Shown here: positions 9,061 to 21,189 of the stretch, in pieces
Position numbering within the stretch: position 1 is the stretch's first letter
Layout: each line of letters opens with the position of its first letter
Assembly: GCF_028291745.1 (NCBI RefSeq)
Contig: NZ_JAQGNQ010000099.1
Location: 1-64,000 of the forward strand
DNA: 64,000 nt
Direction of reading: 5' to 3'
DNA from: Ramlibacter sp.
GTDB lineage: Bacteria; Pseudomonadota; Gammaproteobacteria; Burkholderiales; Burkholderiaceae_C
Position numbers and translations under genes: made by a program
Notes under the pieces: generated by a model
The model's input: only the letters and a program-made list of their open reading frames with translations
What the model was told of the DNA's origin: nothing
Databases searched by the model: none

Positions 9061-9718
9061 GGAGGCTCTCCAGAAAATTCTTGTTCATCAGTTCTTCGTA
9101 ATCGCGCACGCTGGCGAGCACATGCGGACCCGCGAGCTCCGGTGCCGAATGGGTGCTGCAGATCGCCACCGCGCGCATCCCGGCGCGCTTGGCCGCCTCG
9201 ATGCCGAAGGGCGCATCTTCGAACACGATGCATTCGGCGGGCGGCGCGCCCAGGCTCTGCGCCGCCTTCCGGAAGATGTCCGGCGCGGGCTTGCCCGGCA
9301 GGCCCTGGTCGCCCCGCACTTGCGCATCGGGGCGGCGCGCCAGGTCGAGGCGAGCGAGCACGAACTCGAGGTTGTTCCTGTCGCCGGCAGTGGCGACCGC
9401 GATCTTCAGGCCGCGGTCTTGCGCGGTGCGCGCGAAGCGCGAGAAACCCGTCACCTCGCGAAACTCGCGCGCGAAGATCTCGCGGTAATCCGCTTCCTTG
9501 CGGTTGATGTATTCCTGCGCCTTGTCATCGGGCACGTCGTCGCCCAGCAACTCGCGCACGCATTCGATGCCATTGCGTCCGGTCGTGCGATTGAGGATTT
9601 CATCGACCGACAGCTGCAGGTGGTGCCGCTCGCGAAACAGGTCCCACGACCTGGCATGAGCCGGCATGGAATCCACCATGGTGCCGTCCATGTCGAAGAT
9701 GAGGGCGGTGGTTGTCAT
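9053..9718 (-). CDS. HAD-superfamily phosphatase (beta-phosphoglucomutase-like)
   Basis: A 221-residue HAD subfamily IA hydrolase. Motif I FDMDGTMVDS (nucleophile Asp9, acid Asp11), a helical cap (about 18-90), motif II region VATAGDRNN, motif III Lys in GKPAPDIF, and motif IV FEDAPFGIEAAKRAG are all present. This subgroup acts on sugar phosphates, 2-deoxyglucose-6-phosphate or phosphoglycolate; the substrate cannot be told from sequence. It overlaps pepN by 8 bp. The gap to prfB upstream holds two REP-like hairpins. Confidence 0.85.
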   Translation of the reverse strand: MTTTALIFDMDGTMVDSMPAHARSWDLFRERHHLQLSVDEILNRTTGRNGIECVRELLGDDVPDDKAQEYINRKEADYREIFAREFREVTGFSRFARTAQDRGLKIAVATAGDRNNLEFVLARLDLARRPDAQVRGDQGLPGKPAPDIFRKAAQSLGAPPAECIVFEDAPFGIEAAKRAGMRAVAICSTHSAPELAGPHVLASVRDYEELMNKNFLESLHA

Positions 9719-9737
9719 GATGGGAGCTGGCCTTCCA

Positions 9738-9834
9738 GGATGTCATTGCGGGCTCGACCCGCAATCCAGCGCGAAGCGCCGACGGCGTGGCAAAGGCCGC
9801 GTGGATCCCGGGTCAGGCCCGGGATGACATCCTT
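9738..9834. repeat. Pair of opposed REP-like hairpin repeats
   Basis: Two copies of one palindromic unit lie head to head between prfB and the HAD gene. Hairpin 1: ATTGCGGG (9745-9752), loop CTCGA, CCCGCAAT (9758-9765). Hairpin 2: ATCCCGGG (9805-9812), loop TCAGG, CCCGGGAT (9818-9825). Both are flanked by GATGACATCC-type sequence: minus strand for copy 1, plus strand for copy 2. The consensus is GGATnnCGGGTCnnGCCCGnnATGACATCC. This is BIME-like organisation. It could terminate transcription or stabilise the prfB mRNA 3' end. Confidence 0.65.
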
Positions 9835-9851
9835 CGAGACATGTCCCCGCC

Positions 9852-10956
9852 TCATACGCCCTGCTTCAACGAAGCCTCGATGAACGCATCCAGGTCGCCA
9901 TCCAGCACCTTCTGCGTCGCGGAGACTTCCACGCCGGTGCGCAGGTCCTTGATGCGGCTGTTGTCCAGCACGTAGCTGCGGATCTGGTGGCCCCAGCCGA
10001 CGTCCGTCTTGTTGTCTTCCAGCTTCTGCTGCGCTTCCTGGCGCTTGCGCATCTCGTGGTCGTACAGGCGCGAACGCAGGCGCTTCCAGGCGACGTCGCG
10101 GTTGCTGTGCTGGCTGCGGCTGTCCTGGCACTGCACCACGATGTTGGTGGGAATGTGCGTCAGGCGCACGGCCGAATCGGTCTTGTTGATGTGCTGGCCG
10201 CCGGCGCCCGAGGCGCGATAGGTGTCGACGCGCACGTCGGACGGGTTGAGGTCGATCTCGATCGAGTCGTCGATCTCCGGATACACGAAGACGCTGGCGA
10301 AGCTGGTGTGCCGGCCACCCGAGGAGTCGAACGGCGACTTGCGCACGAGGCGGTGCACGCCGGTCTCGGTGCGCAGCAGGCCGAAGGCGTAGTCGCCCTC
10401 GATCTTGAGCGTGGCCCCCTTGATGCCCGCCGTGTCGCCGGGCGTCTCGTCTTCCACCGTGGCCTTGAAGCCCTTGCGCTCGGCGTACTTCAGGTACTGC
10501 CGCATCAGCATGCTGGCCCAGTCGCACGCCTCCGTGCCGCCGGCGCCGGCCTGCAGGTCGAGGAAGCAGTTGCTGGGGTCCGCCGGCTGGTTGAACATGC
10601 GGCGGAATTCGAGGTCCTTGACGATGGCTTCGAGCTTGCCGGTGTCGGCCTCGATGCTGGCCAGGCCCGCGTCGTCGCCTTCCTCCTTGCTCATTTCAAA
10701 GAGCTCGAGGCTGTCGGACAGTTCGCGATCGAGGTTCTGGATGGTCAGCACCACGCCATCGAGCTGCTTCTTTTCCCTGCCCAGTTCCTGGGCCTTCTTC
10801 GGGTCGTTCCAGACCGTGGGGTCTTCCAGGGCGGCGATGACCGTCCTCAGGCGTTCCGACTTGGCATCGAAGTCAAAGATACCTCCGGAGATCTCCGGTA
10901 CGCGCCTGCAGGTCTGCAAGGGTCGTACCGATCAGGTTGATGCGTTCTGCGTCCAT
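9852..10956 (-). CDS. prfB: Peptide chain release factor 2 (programmed +1 frameshift)
   Basis: Releases the nascent chain at UGA and UAA codons. The reading frame begins at ATG 10956 ([10 protein letters not shown]...), runs 27 codons to an in-frame UGA at 10873-10875, and resumes in the +1 frame as [10 protein letters not shown] to the stop at 9852. The catalytic GGQ loop reads [12 protein letters not shown] and the stop-codon recognition tripeptide SPF is in [10 protein letters not shown]. Total length (about 367 residues) is normal only if the frameshift is included; a plain ORF caller would start wrongly at 10919. The gene ends in QGV, followed by the REP-like repeats. Confidence 0.95.
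10873..10887 (-). promoter_or_regulatory. prfB autoregulatory +1 frameshift signal
   Basis: On the minus strand the message reads CGGAGG TAT CTT TGA C: an internal Shine-Dalgarno-like hexamer (10882-10887), a three-base spacer, the slippery CTT (10876-10878) and UGA followed by C. This is the conserved bacterial prfB recoding site. When RF2 is scarce the ribosome slips +1 and makes the full protein, so the factor controls its own level. Confidence 0.92.
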
Positions 10957-10990
10957 TTGATTGAAGTCCTTCGCTGAACCCGCCATTTTC

Positions 10991-12142
10991 TCACGCGGGC
11001 CCTGCCAGCGCGGGAACGGGCAGCACGAGGATGAACTCCGCCCCTTCGCCCGGGGCGCTGCGCACCTCCAGCCGACCCTGGTGCGCCTGCGCGATCTGGC
11101 GCGCGATGTACAGGCCGAGCCCCAGGCCGGCGATCTGCGCCGCGCCCTCGGTGCGCTCGAACTGCTCGAAGATGCGTTCCTGGTCGGCGCTTGCGATGCC
11201 CATGCCCTGGTCGCGCACCGACACGAAGACCTCGTCCGCGTGCTCGCGCCTTCCCACAGCCACAGCGACCGGCTTGCCCTGCCCGTAGCGCAGGGCGTTG
11301 GTCAGCAGGTTGGTGATCACCTGCTCGATGCGGAATTCGTCCCCCAGCATGGGCAGGGTCTCGGGCGCGGCCAGCGTCACCGAGACGCCCTGGGCCTGCG
11401 CCTGCGCCTGCGCGCGGATCGCCTCGACCACCGCCGTGGTGGAGGCGGCCAGGTCGAAGGCCGCCGGCACGACGCCCAGATGGCCCGTACGGGCTCGCGA
11501 GACGTCGAGCATGTCGTCGAGCAGGCGCACCATGCTGCGGATCTGGCGCTCGTCCCGCTCCACCATCTTGAGCATGGCCTGCGGATCGGGCGGCCTCGCC
11601 GCGCCCAGCATCTTGCGCCGCAGCTGCGCCTGCAGGTACACCGAGTTGAGCGGGTTGCGCAGCTCGTGGGCGATCATCGACATGAAGTCGTCGCGCATGC
11701 TCACCGCGCGCTGCAGCTGCGCCTGCGCCGCCTGCAGTTCCTCGCGCTGGCGGAACAGGTCCACGAAGACGTTGACCTTGCTGCGCACCGCGTGCGGGTC
11801 GAGCGGCTTGTAGAGGAAGTCCACCGCGCCCGACTCGTAGCCGCGGAAGGCGTAATTGAGCTCGCGGCCGCCGGCGCTGACGAAGACGATGGGGATGCCG
11901 CGGGTGCGCTCGGTGCCACGCATCAGTTCGGCCAGTTCGAAGCCGTTCATGGACGGCATCTGCACGTCGAGGATGGCCAGGGCGAAGGCGTGCTCCAGCA
12001 TCAGCGACAGCGCCTCCTCGCCCGAGCGGGCGGTGAAGATGCGGCGCCCCGGCTGGCGGATCAGGGCCTCCAGCGCGACCAGGTTTTCCTGCAGGTCGTC
12101 GACCAGCAGCACGTTGACAGCGAAGGACGGTTCGGAGGTCAT
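10991..12142 (-). CDS. Receiver-histidine kinase (response regulator fused to HisKA/HATPase)
   Basis: 383 residues: receiver first (about 9-125; LLVDD, phospho-acceptor Asp59 in AILDVQMPSMNG, Lys112 in YKPLDP), then a linker helix, HisKA with HELRNPLNS (His159), and HATPase_c (G2 box GLGLGLYIARQIA). No sensory or membrane domain is present, so input must come by phosphotransfer to the receiver, probably from the large hybrid kinase three genes upstream. The ATG overlaps the cheB stop by one base (TGATG). Confidence 0.88.
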   Translation of the reverse strand: MTSEPSFAVNVLLVDDLQENLVALEALIRQPGRRIFTARSGEEALSLMLEHAFALAILDVQMPSMNGFELAELMRGTERTRGIPIVFVSAGGRELNYAFRGYESGAVDFLYKPLDPHAVRSKVNVFVDLFRQREELQAAQAQLQRAVSMRDDFMSMIAHELRNPLNSVYLQAQLRRKMLGAARPPDPQAMLKMVERDERQIRSMVRLLDDMLDVSRARTGHLGVVPAAFDLAASTTAVVEAIRAQAQAQAQGVSVTLAAPETLPMLGDEFRIEQVITNLLTNALRYGQGKPVAVAVGRREHADEVFVSVRDQGMGIASADQERIFEQFERTEGAAQIAGLGLGLYIARQIAQAHQGRLEVRSAPGEGAEFILVLPVPALAGPA

Positions 12143-12735
12143 CAGGAAACGACAGTTTGCAGCAGGCTGCGCAGCCCGGCCAGCGGCAACACGTAATCGG
12201 GGCCGGCAGCGCGGATAGCGGCCAGCGGCATCGCGCTATGAGCCGCCTCGGCCGGGTCCTGCACGGCGGTGAGGCCACCGAGCGCGGCAATGCGTGCCAG
12301 GCCGCGGGCGCCGTCCTCGTTGGCGCCGGTCAGCACGATGCCCAGCAGGCGCTCGCGGTAGGCCTCGGCGCAGCTCTCCAGCAGCACGTCGATCGAGGGA
12401 CGCGAGAACAGTACCGGCGGCTCGCAACTGAGCGAGAAGCTGTGGTCCGCCTCGACCAGCAGGTGGTAGCCGGGCGGGGCGAAGTACAGGGTGCCGGCGG
12501 CCAGCGGCGCATGCGGCTGCGCCTCCTCCACCCGAACGCGCAGCCGGCTGGCGAACACCTGCACCAGCCGGCTCTCATGCTGCTCGGGCAGGTGCAGCAC
12601 GATGACGATGGAAGCCCGCATGGCCGCTGGCAAGTCCTCGAGCATCGTGAACAGCGCGTCGATGCCGCCGGCCGAGGCGCCGATCGCGACCGCATCGGCG
12701 GCAAAGGCAAAGCCCTCGGGCACGCGGGTCTTCAT
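12142..12735 (-). CDS. cheB: CheB-type protein-glutamate methylesterase (catalytic domain only)
   Basis: 197 residues corresponding to the CheB effector domain without the usual N-terminal receiver. The Ser-His-Asp triad is visible: Ser21 in GASAGG, His48 in IVLHLPEQH, Asp141 in LTGANEDGA. The family demethylates or deamidates chemoreceptor glutamates. With no receiver, its activity cannot be switched by direct phosphorylation, and no chemoreceptor gene is nearby. The ATG overlaps cheR by 4 bp (ATGA). Confidence 0.88.
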   Translation of the reverse strand: MKTRVPEGFAFAADAVAIGASAGGIDALFTMLEDLPAAMRASIVIVLHLPEQHESRLVQVFASRLRVRVEEAQPHAPLAAGTLYFAPPGYHLLVEADHSFSLSCEPPVLFSRPSIDVLLESCAEAYRERLLGIVLTGANEDGARGLARIAALGGLTAVQDPAEAAHSAMPLAAIRAAGPDYVLPLAGLRSLLQTVVS

Positions 12736-13558
12736 GCGCGCCCCGGCAGCTTGCGATAGATGCGGTCCGGCCGGCTCACGCTCTCGAAGCGATCGGCATA
12801 GGCCGAGAAGTCCAGCGTCTCCTTGGAGCCCATCCCGAGGAAGCCGCGGTACGCCAGCGATTCGTGGAACAGGCCCAGCGCCCGGTCCTGCAGCCCGCGG
12901 TTGAAGTAGATCAGCACGTTGCGGCAGGAGACGAGGTGCGTCTCCGAGAACACCGCGTCGGTGGCCAGGCTGTGGTCGGCAAAGGTGATGGCGTCGCGCA
13001 GCCGCTTGTCGAACACGGCCCCGCCGTAGGCCGCGGTGTAGTAGTCACTGAAGCTGCCGGCGCCGCCGGCGCGCTGGTAGTTGCGCGTGAAGCCCTGCAT
13101 CGCCTCGAGGTTGAAGATGCCGGCCCGCGCCTTCTCGAGCGAGGCGTGGTTGATGTCGGTGGCGTAGAGGATGGTGCGTTCCAGCAGGCCCTCTTCGAGC
13201 AGCAGGATCGCCAGCGAGTAGGGCTCCTCGCCGGTGCTGCAGCCGGCCACCCACACCTTCAGCGAAGGATAGGTGCGCAGCACCGGTACGACGTGCCGCC
13301 GCAGCGCGAGGAAATAGGCCGGGTCGCGGAACATCTCGCTGACCGGCACCGTGAGGTACTGCAGCAGTTGCGCGAACTGGCCGGGGTCGTGCAGCACGCG
13401 CTCCTGCAGCGCACTGATGGAGGCCGCGTCCATGCGCAGCTGCGCCTGCAGCACGCGCCGGCGCAGCGAGGCCTGCGCATAGTCGCGAAAGTCGTGCCCA
13501 TAGCGCAGGAAGATCGCCTCGATCAGAAGACGGATCTCGATGTCGTGGACATCAAGGG

Positions 13559-13562
<4 letters not shown>
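12732..13562 (-). CDS. cheR: CheR-type protein-glutamate O-methyltransferase
   Basis: A SAM-dependent methyltransferase of the chemoreceptor family, 276 residues from the GTG at 13562. That GTG overlaps the preceding kinase stop as GTGA; the frame is open 34 codons further upstream, but that part lies inside the kinase gene. The N-terminal helical domain (about 6-80) is followed by the SAM site WVAGCSTGEEPYSLAI and the conserved CRNVLIYFNR. It probably works with the adjacent CheB on a non-canonical target. Confidence 0.88.
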
Positions 13563-17038
<3,476 letters not shown>

Positions 17039-17109
17039 GGCAGCGCCAGGAAAAAGGCAGCCGGCCAGTGTGCCGCAAGCGCGCTCGGCCGTGGGCCGGC
17101 CCCAACGCG

Positions 17110-17131
17110 AAGCGGGGCCGTGGCCCCGCTT
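17110..17131 (-). terminator. GC-rich hairpin downstream of the DUF2927 gene
   Basis: AAGCGGGGCC (17110-17119) and GGCCCCGCTT (17122-17131) form a near-perfect palindrome 19 bp past the stop of the upstream gene on the minus strand. No clear U-tract follows, so intrinsic termination is uncertain. Confidence 0.35.
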
Positions 17132-17149
17132 TGCTGGAACAGAGAAGTG

Positions 17150-18079
17150 TCAGCGCGCCGTAGCGGCGCCCAGGCGGGCGGCAGCGGTGCGGCTGCCCAG
17201 GTTGGCTGCGCGTTGCAGCCAACGCACGGCCTGATTGGAATCCTGCGGCACGGTCACGCCTTCGAGGTAGGCAACGCCCAGGAAGTAGCTCATCTCCATG
17301 CGGCCGAAGCGGATGCCTTCTTCGGTGGATTTGCCTGAGCGCTTGACGATCATCGGCACGTCGCCCTTGCCGTCGGCGAAGGCCTGCATCTGGTCGACCG
17401 TGGTGCGGAAGAAGCGGTCGCGCGATGCCGCCGCCTTGTCCTTGTCCGGCATGCTGGCCACCAGTTCGTCGGCCAGCACGGGCAGCACCTCGAAGGGCGT
17501 CATGCCGCCGCGCATGTGTGCGGAGTACCAGCCGTGCAGCATCACCTTGTCCAGGGGCAGCAGGCCGTCGACCTTGGTTGGGAAATAGCTCAGGACGGTC
17601 TTGCCGGCGGGATGGCCGCGCACGCCCATCACGTGCATGGCTTCGTGATAGGCACAGCGCCACGCGTCGCGGTTGCGCATCTGCATGGCGGCCGAGTCGA
17701 TCTTCGTCTCGGTCTGGAAATTCAGGTAGGTGACGCAGGGCTGGTTTTCTTCCAGCATGTTGTCGGGCGTGATCTCGACGCTGACGTTGGCGATCTGGGC
17801 CGCGTCCGGGCGATCGCTGACATCGGTGATCTTGACGCCGGCTTCGGCCGCGACATCCTTCAGCGCCTGCAGGGTGTGCTGCTTGTGGGCAGCCAGGTTG
17901 ACGCCGAAGATGCGGACCTTGATGTCCTGTTCCCAGCGGACCAGCCGGGTGGGCGTGCCGCTCTGGTGCCAGAGCACTTCCCACATCGTCCCCATGCCCT
18001 GATCGAACTCATCGGTCTGGGCAAAGGACGGACTGATCACTGTAGCCGCCAGCAGGGCGGTCACACCCGACTTCCACAT
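17150..18079 (-). CDS. DUF2927 metallopeptidase-like protein with Sel1 repeat
   Basis: A 309-residue secreted protein. The start at 18079 (MWKSGVTALLAATVISPSFA) gives a good signal peptide cleaved after SFA and is preceded by GGGGA, so I prefer it to the ATG 19 codons upstream. The centre has CAYHEAMHVMGVRGHP, an HExxH zinc-peptidase motif with a following Gly, as in DUF2927. The last 50 residues match a Sel1/TPR repeat (YFLGVAYLEGVTVPQD, then AVRWLQRAANLGS). Substrate unknown; a periplasmic metalloprotease is an inference. Confidence 0.65.
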   Translation of the reverse strand: MWKSGVTALLAATVISPSFAQTDEFDQGMGTMWEVLWHQSGTPTRLVRWEQDIKVRIFGVNLAAHKQHTLQALKDVAAEAGVKITDVSDRPDAAQIANVSVEITPDNMLEENQPCVTYLNFQTETKIDSAAMQMRNRDAWRCAYHEAMHVMGVRGHPAGKTVLSYFPTKVDGLLPLDKVMLHGWYSAHMRGGMTPFEVLPVLADELVASMPDKDKAAASRDRFFRTTVDQMQAFADGKGDVPMIVKRSGKSTEEGIRFGRMEMSYFLGVAYLEGVTVPQDSNQAVRWLQRAANLGSRTAAARLGAATAR

Positions 18080-18184
18080 GAGAGCGTCCCCTTGTCGATG
18101 AATTCCGACAATAGGGTAGGACGGCGCTGACAGCAAGCGGAGTTACGAACATGTGGTTGCACGCTCTACCAGAGCCATAAAATT

Positions 18185-19138
18185 TCACGAATTTGGCCCC
18201 TGCTGGGCCCCACCACCCCCGTTTACGGGGTAGTCCTTTTGCAGGAAGTCCTCGATGAGACGGGCCACCTCGACGGGCTGGTCGTGATGGAGCATGTGGC
18301 CGGCGTCCTCGACCCGACTCAGCCGGACGTCGGACACCGCCTTCAGACGTTCGTGGTACTCGGCCAGGGTATAGCGGCCCTGCCACCACTGGCCCAGGCT
18401 GTCGTCGCCGGCCTCCACGCAAAGCACCGGCGCCCGGATGGCGCGATAGATCTCCAGCACCTCGTCGACCCGGAACAGGTTGGCATTGACGATCTTGTGG
18501 GCCGCATCGCCGAGGATCGCCCACTGCCCGTCGGGCTGCCGGGCCGCCCAATGCCCGGCCAGCCAGTCGGCGCGGTCCTGGCTCAGCCGGCGGTTGGTTT
18601 TCCGCAGCCGGGCCGCGACGCCGGTGAGGCTGCCGTAGGTCTTCAGCGCCAGCTCGCCGCGGCGCAGGGACTTGAGCTCGGAAATCCACTTGCCGTAGCG
18701 GCCGGGCGCCTGCGAAGGGAGGGTCGCGGGCATGCCGAAGCCTTCGAGATTGACCAGGCGGCGGATGCGCTCGGGCCGCACGCCCGCGTACAGCATTGCG
18801 ATGTTGCCGCCCATGCTGTGGCCCACCAGGTCGACCGGCTGGTCGCCGGCATGGTGATCGAGCAGGAAGTCGAGGTCCGCCAGGTAATCGGGGAACCAGT
18901 AGTTGTCGCAGGGCGGCCCTTCGGTCAGCCCGAAGCCGCGCCAGTCCGGCGCGATGACCTGCCGCTCCTGCGCGAACGCATCGACCACGAACTGCCACGA
19001 AGCGGCCACGTCCATCCAGCCATGCACCAGCACCAGCGGCGGCACGCCGGGGCGCGGCTCGCCCCACACGCGCACGTGATAGCGCAGCTTGCGCACGGCG
19101 ACAAACTCGCTGCGGGAGAGGCGTTGGGGGTTGTACAT
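18185..19138 (-). CDS. Alpha/beta hydrolase
   Basis: A 317-residue cytoplasmic alpha/beta-fold hydrolase. The oxyanion region LVLVHGWMDVAASW is at about 35-48, the nucleophile elbow GHSMGGN (Ser about 108), the acid in VEAGDDSLGQ and the His in DAGHMLHHDQP. The family covers esterases, lipases and epoxide or haloalkane hydrolases; substrate cannot be assigned. It lies 105 bp upstream of the DUF2927 gene on the same strand, and the next gene is divergent. Confidence 0.85.
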   Translation of the reverse strand: MYNPQRLSRSEFVAVRKLRYHVRVWGEPRPGVPPLVLVHGWMDVAASWQFVVDAFAQERQVIAPDWRGFGLTEGPPCDNYWFPDYLADLDFLLDHHAGDQPVDLVGHSMGGNIAMLYAGVRPERIRRLVNLEGFGMPATLPSQAPGRYGKWISELKSLRRGELALKTYGSLTGVAARLRKTNRRLSQDRADWLAGHWAARQPDGQWAILGDAAHKIVNANLFRVDEVLEIYRAIRAPVLCVEAGDDSLGQWWQGRYTLAEYHERLKAVSDVRLSRVEDAGHMLHHDQPVEVARLIEDFLQKDYPVNGGGGAQQGPNS

Positions 19139-19294
19139 CCGGCGGATGATAGGAGGCGCACCCAGGTCCGGCAGTCAAGGCAGGGACAAGGACCGGTGCT
19201 TGGCGCAGGCTCCCGGCCAACGTAGGAAGGGTCTGGCCGCGCGATGCCCCTGCGTCCCGCCTGCGCAGCACGGCGCGCCAGCTAAGTTCCTTGC

Positions 19295-20611
19295 ATGGCA
19301 ACGACTTGGCGCACGGGTGGCTTGTTCGCCGCGGGGCTCCTGGTGGGTGTCGCGGTGGGTGGTTGGGCGGTGATCCAGGCCCACAACCGCGCCGTCTGGC
19401 AGGACAACGGGCCGACCCGTGCCATGGGCAATGCAACGGTGGCGGCGCCGGCACCGGAACCGGCACCGGCACCGGCGGTCGCCAGCATGCAGCCCGTGCC
19501 GGCGCCGGCGCAGGTAATGGCGGCGGTCACGCCCGGCGTGCCGGCGACGGTTGCGGCGCAGTCCTGCGATGACACGGCGATCGTGCCGCCGGGACGAGGC
19601 GACGGGCAGCAGAGCCTGCAGCCGGCGCCGTCGGTGGCCAGCGCCAGCGAGGTCGCCGCGCTGCTCCTCACCGGCAAGGAAGCGGCCGCATCCGGCCACA
19701 TGCGCGATGCCGAGATCGTCTTCCTCAATGCCTGCCGCGATGCGCGCGTCGTGCCAGGCAAGGAAGCCGCGGTGACGCTGGCCGACGCCATGTACCAGCT
19801 CGGGCGGCATTACGCCACCGTGGCGCAGGCCAACACTTTCCGCAGGGGCGAGCTGCTTGCGCGCTCGCAGCGCCTGTACCAGGCGGCGCTGCAGGCGTAC
19901 GAGCTGCGCTATGGCGCGAAGGGCGAGAAGACGCGCTTCGCGCAGCAGGGCCTGGCCACGGTGGCGCGGCTGGCCGGTGGTGCCACCCTGCCATCTGCTC
20001 CGGCAGTGGCGCAGGTGCCGGGGGCGGCCCCTGTGCGCACGCCGGTCGCGAAGGGATCGGCGAGGGAGGAGGCCGCCAAGCTGCGGGCGGCCGCTGCGAT
20101 GGCCTCGGAAAAGCCGGCCAAGCCGCAGGCAGCGACGCCGGCGCCGGCGCAGACCGCGGCCGCCAGGCACGACGCTGCTTCGCAAGCCGCGGCAAGCGTC
20201 CAGGCACGCGATGTGCCGGACGGCCCGAAGCCGCCGGCCGTGGTGCATGCCGCGCCGACGGCGCGCGACGAGTCCTCCGCCGCCTCCGCCTCGCCGCAGC
20301 GAGCCAGGCCGGCACCGCCCGCCCAATCGGATTCCGCCAAGGTCAGCCCGGATCCCGCTTCGGAGCCGCGCTCGCATCCGGCACCGCGTGAGCCGGCGCG
20401 CCCGTCCCTCGCCGAGGGATCCGACAGCCCCGGGGCGCACGCCAACGCGGACCGTGCGCCGCCCGTGACCGACAGTCGCCCGCCCGCCCCGGCACGCGAA
20501 GAAGTCCGTCGCGCACCGCGGTCGGAGGACAGTGCGGGTGAGGACGCACCCGTGGCGTCGCATCCGACCGCCAGCGGTTCAGCGGGGGACACGGACGACG
20601 ATTCGCACTGA
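19295..20611 (+). CDS. Membrane-anchored Ala/Pro-rich protein with TPR-like segment
   Basis: 438 residues, not recognised as a family. One N-terminal transmembrane helix (about 9-27; GLFAAGLLVGVAVGGW) anchors it. A low-complexity Ala/Pro linker follows, then a helical segment (about 115-225) with TPR-like spacing (GKEAAASGHMRDAEIVFLNA, then RSQRLYQAALQAYELRYG). The last 200 residues are Ala/Pro/Ser-rich and probably disordered. Long open frames on the other strand are GC-skew shadows. A periplasmic or envelope role is an inference. Confidence 0.65.
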   Translation: MATTWRTGGLFAAGLLVGVAVGGWAVIQAHNRAVWQDNGPTRAMGNATVAAPAPEPAPAPAVASMQPVPAPAQVMAAVTPGVPATVAAQSCDDTAIVPPGRGDGQQSLQPAPSVASASEVAALLLTGKEAAASGHMRDAEIVFLNACRDARVVPGKEAAVTLADAMYQLGRHYATVAQANTFRRGELLARSQRLYQAALQAYELRYGAKGEKTRFAQQGLATVARLAGGATLPSAPAVAQVPGAAPVRTPVAKGSAREEAAKLRAAAAMASEKPAKPQAATPAPAQTAAARHDAASQAAASVQARDVPDGPKPPAVVHAAPTARDESSAASASPQRARPAPPAQSDSAKVSPDPASEPRSHPAPREPARPSLAEGSDSPGAHANADRAPPVTDSRPPAPAREEVRRAPRSEDSAGEDAPVASHPTASGSAGDTDDDSH

Positions 20612-21189
20612 GCCCCCCACGGATGAGGTATAGTTTTTTCCGCGTGGGGCCAGGGTGCTTGCCGAAGACACCCCTATCGTTCGGACGAGCGATGCTGGCG
20701 CGGGCCCTGCCGCAACCACCTTGCAGCGACCGATCCGGCTGCGATTCCGGCGGGCCTTGCATGGTTTCGAAAATAGTTAAATGCGCGTTTTCCCTCGCGC
20801 AACGCCGCACATGCAAGCGGTTCTCATTCGTGCTCCGCTTCTCGTTGCGTTTAGCTTTCCGCTCACATACGCACCGTACTGCGCGTTCTTCCGCATCCGC
20901 ACCAAGGGATAACGCCGCTCCGAAGGTTGGGGCTTTCTAGCCGCGACTGATAGCGATTCCAATTCTCATCGTCCCCAGCCGTGGGGACGCGCACCCCTTT
21001 TCCGGGTGAAATTCCCCCTCCTGTCGACCCTGTCCCCCAGTTTATTCCGGCACCTTGGTGCCGATTCGAAGATACCTTCTTCGCTCTAGGAAGGCACCGA
21101 AAGTTGCACTGCGACGGCACTTCGGCATGCTTTCTGCTGCCGGCTCCTCCGCGTGCAACTTTGCGCGTCAAACCTGAGGAGAGGACCAA
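20612..21189. other. 578-bp leader region upstream of the multicopper oxidase
   Basis: No gene is supported here. The middle (about 20765-20900) is less GC-rich and holds two similar pyrimidine-rich motifs, TTCTCATTCG and CTTCTCGTTG, 10-15 bp apart. A ribosome-binding site, GAGGAGAGG, lies just before the ATG at 21190. The length suggests a regulated promoter with a long 5' leader, but I cannot place the -10/-35 or a known riboswitch. Confidence 0.4.
20949..20970 (+). promoter_or_regulatory. Possible operator (imperfect inverted repeat, weakly Fur-like)
   Basis: GATAGCGAT and ATTCTCATC form an imperfect dyad separated by 4 bp. Both halves resemble Fur-box half sites (GATAATGAT), but the spacing is wrong for the classical 9-1-9 site. 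It lies 220 bp upstream of the oxidase gene. Suggestive only. Confidence 0.15.

Noticed and set aside
6391-9507. 1038-residue plus-strand frame
   Set aside because: Antisense to pepN and the HAD gene, both of which have all catalytic motifs.
10873-10875. In-frame UGA in prfB as a sequencing error or pseudogene
   Set aside because: The full recoding context (CGGAGG, TAT, CTT, TGA C) is present, so the stop is regulatory.
19175-20563. 462-residue minus-strand Arg-rich frame
   Set aside because: Opposite an Ala/Pro-rich gene with a real transmembrane start; poly-Arg composition is typical of a shadow.
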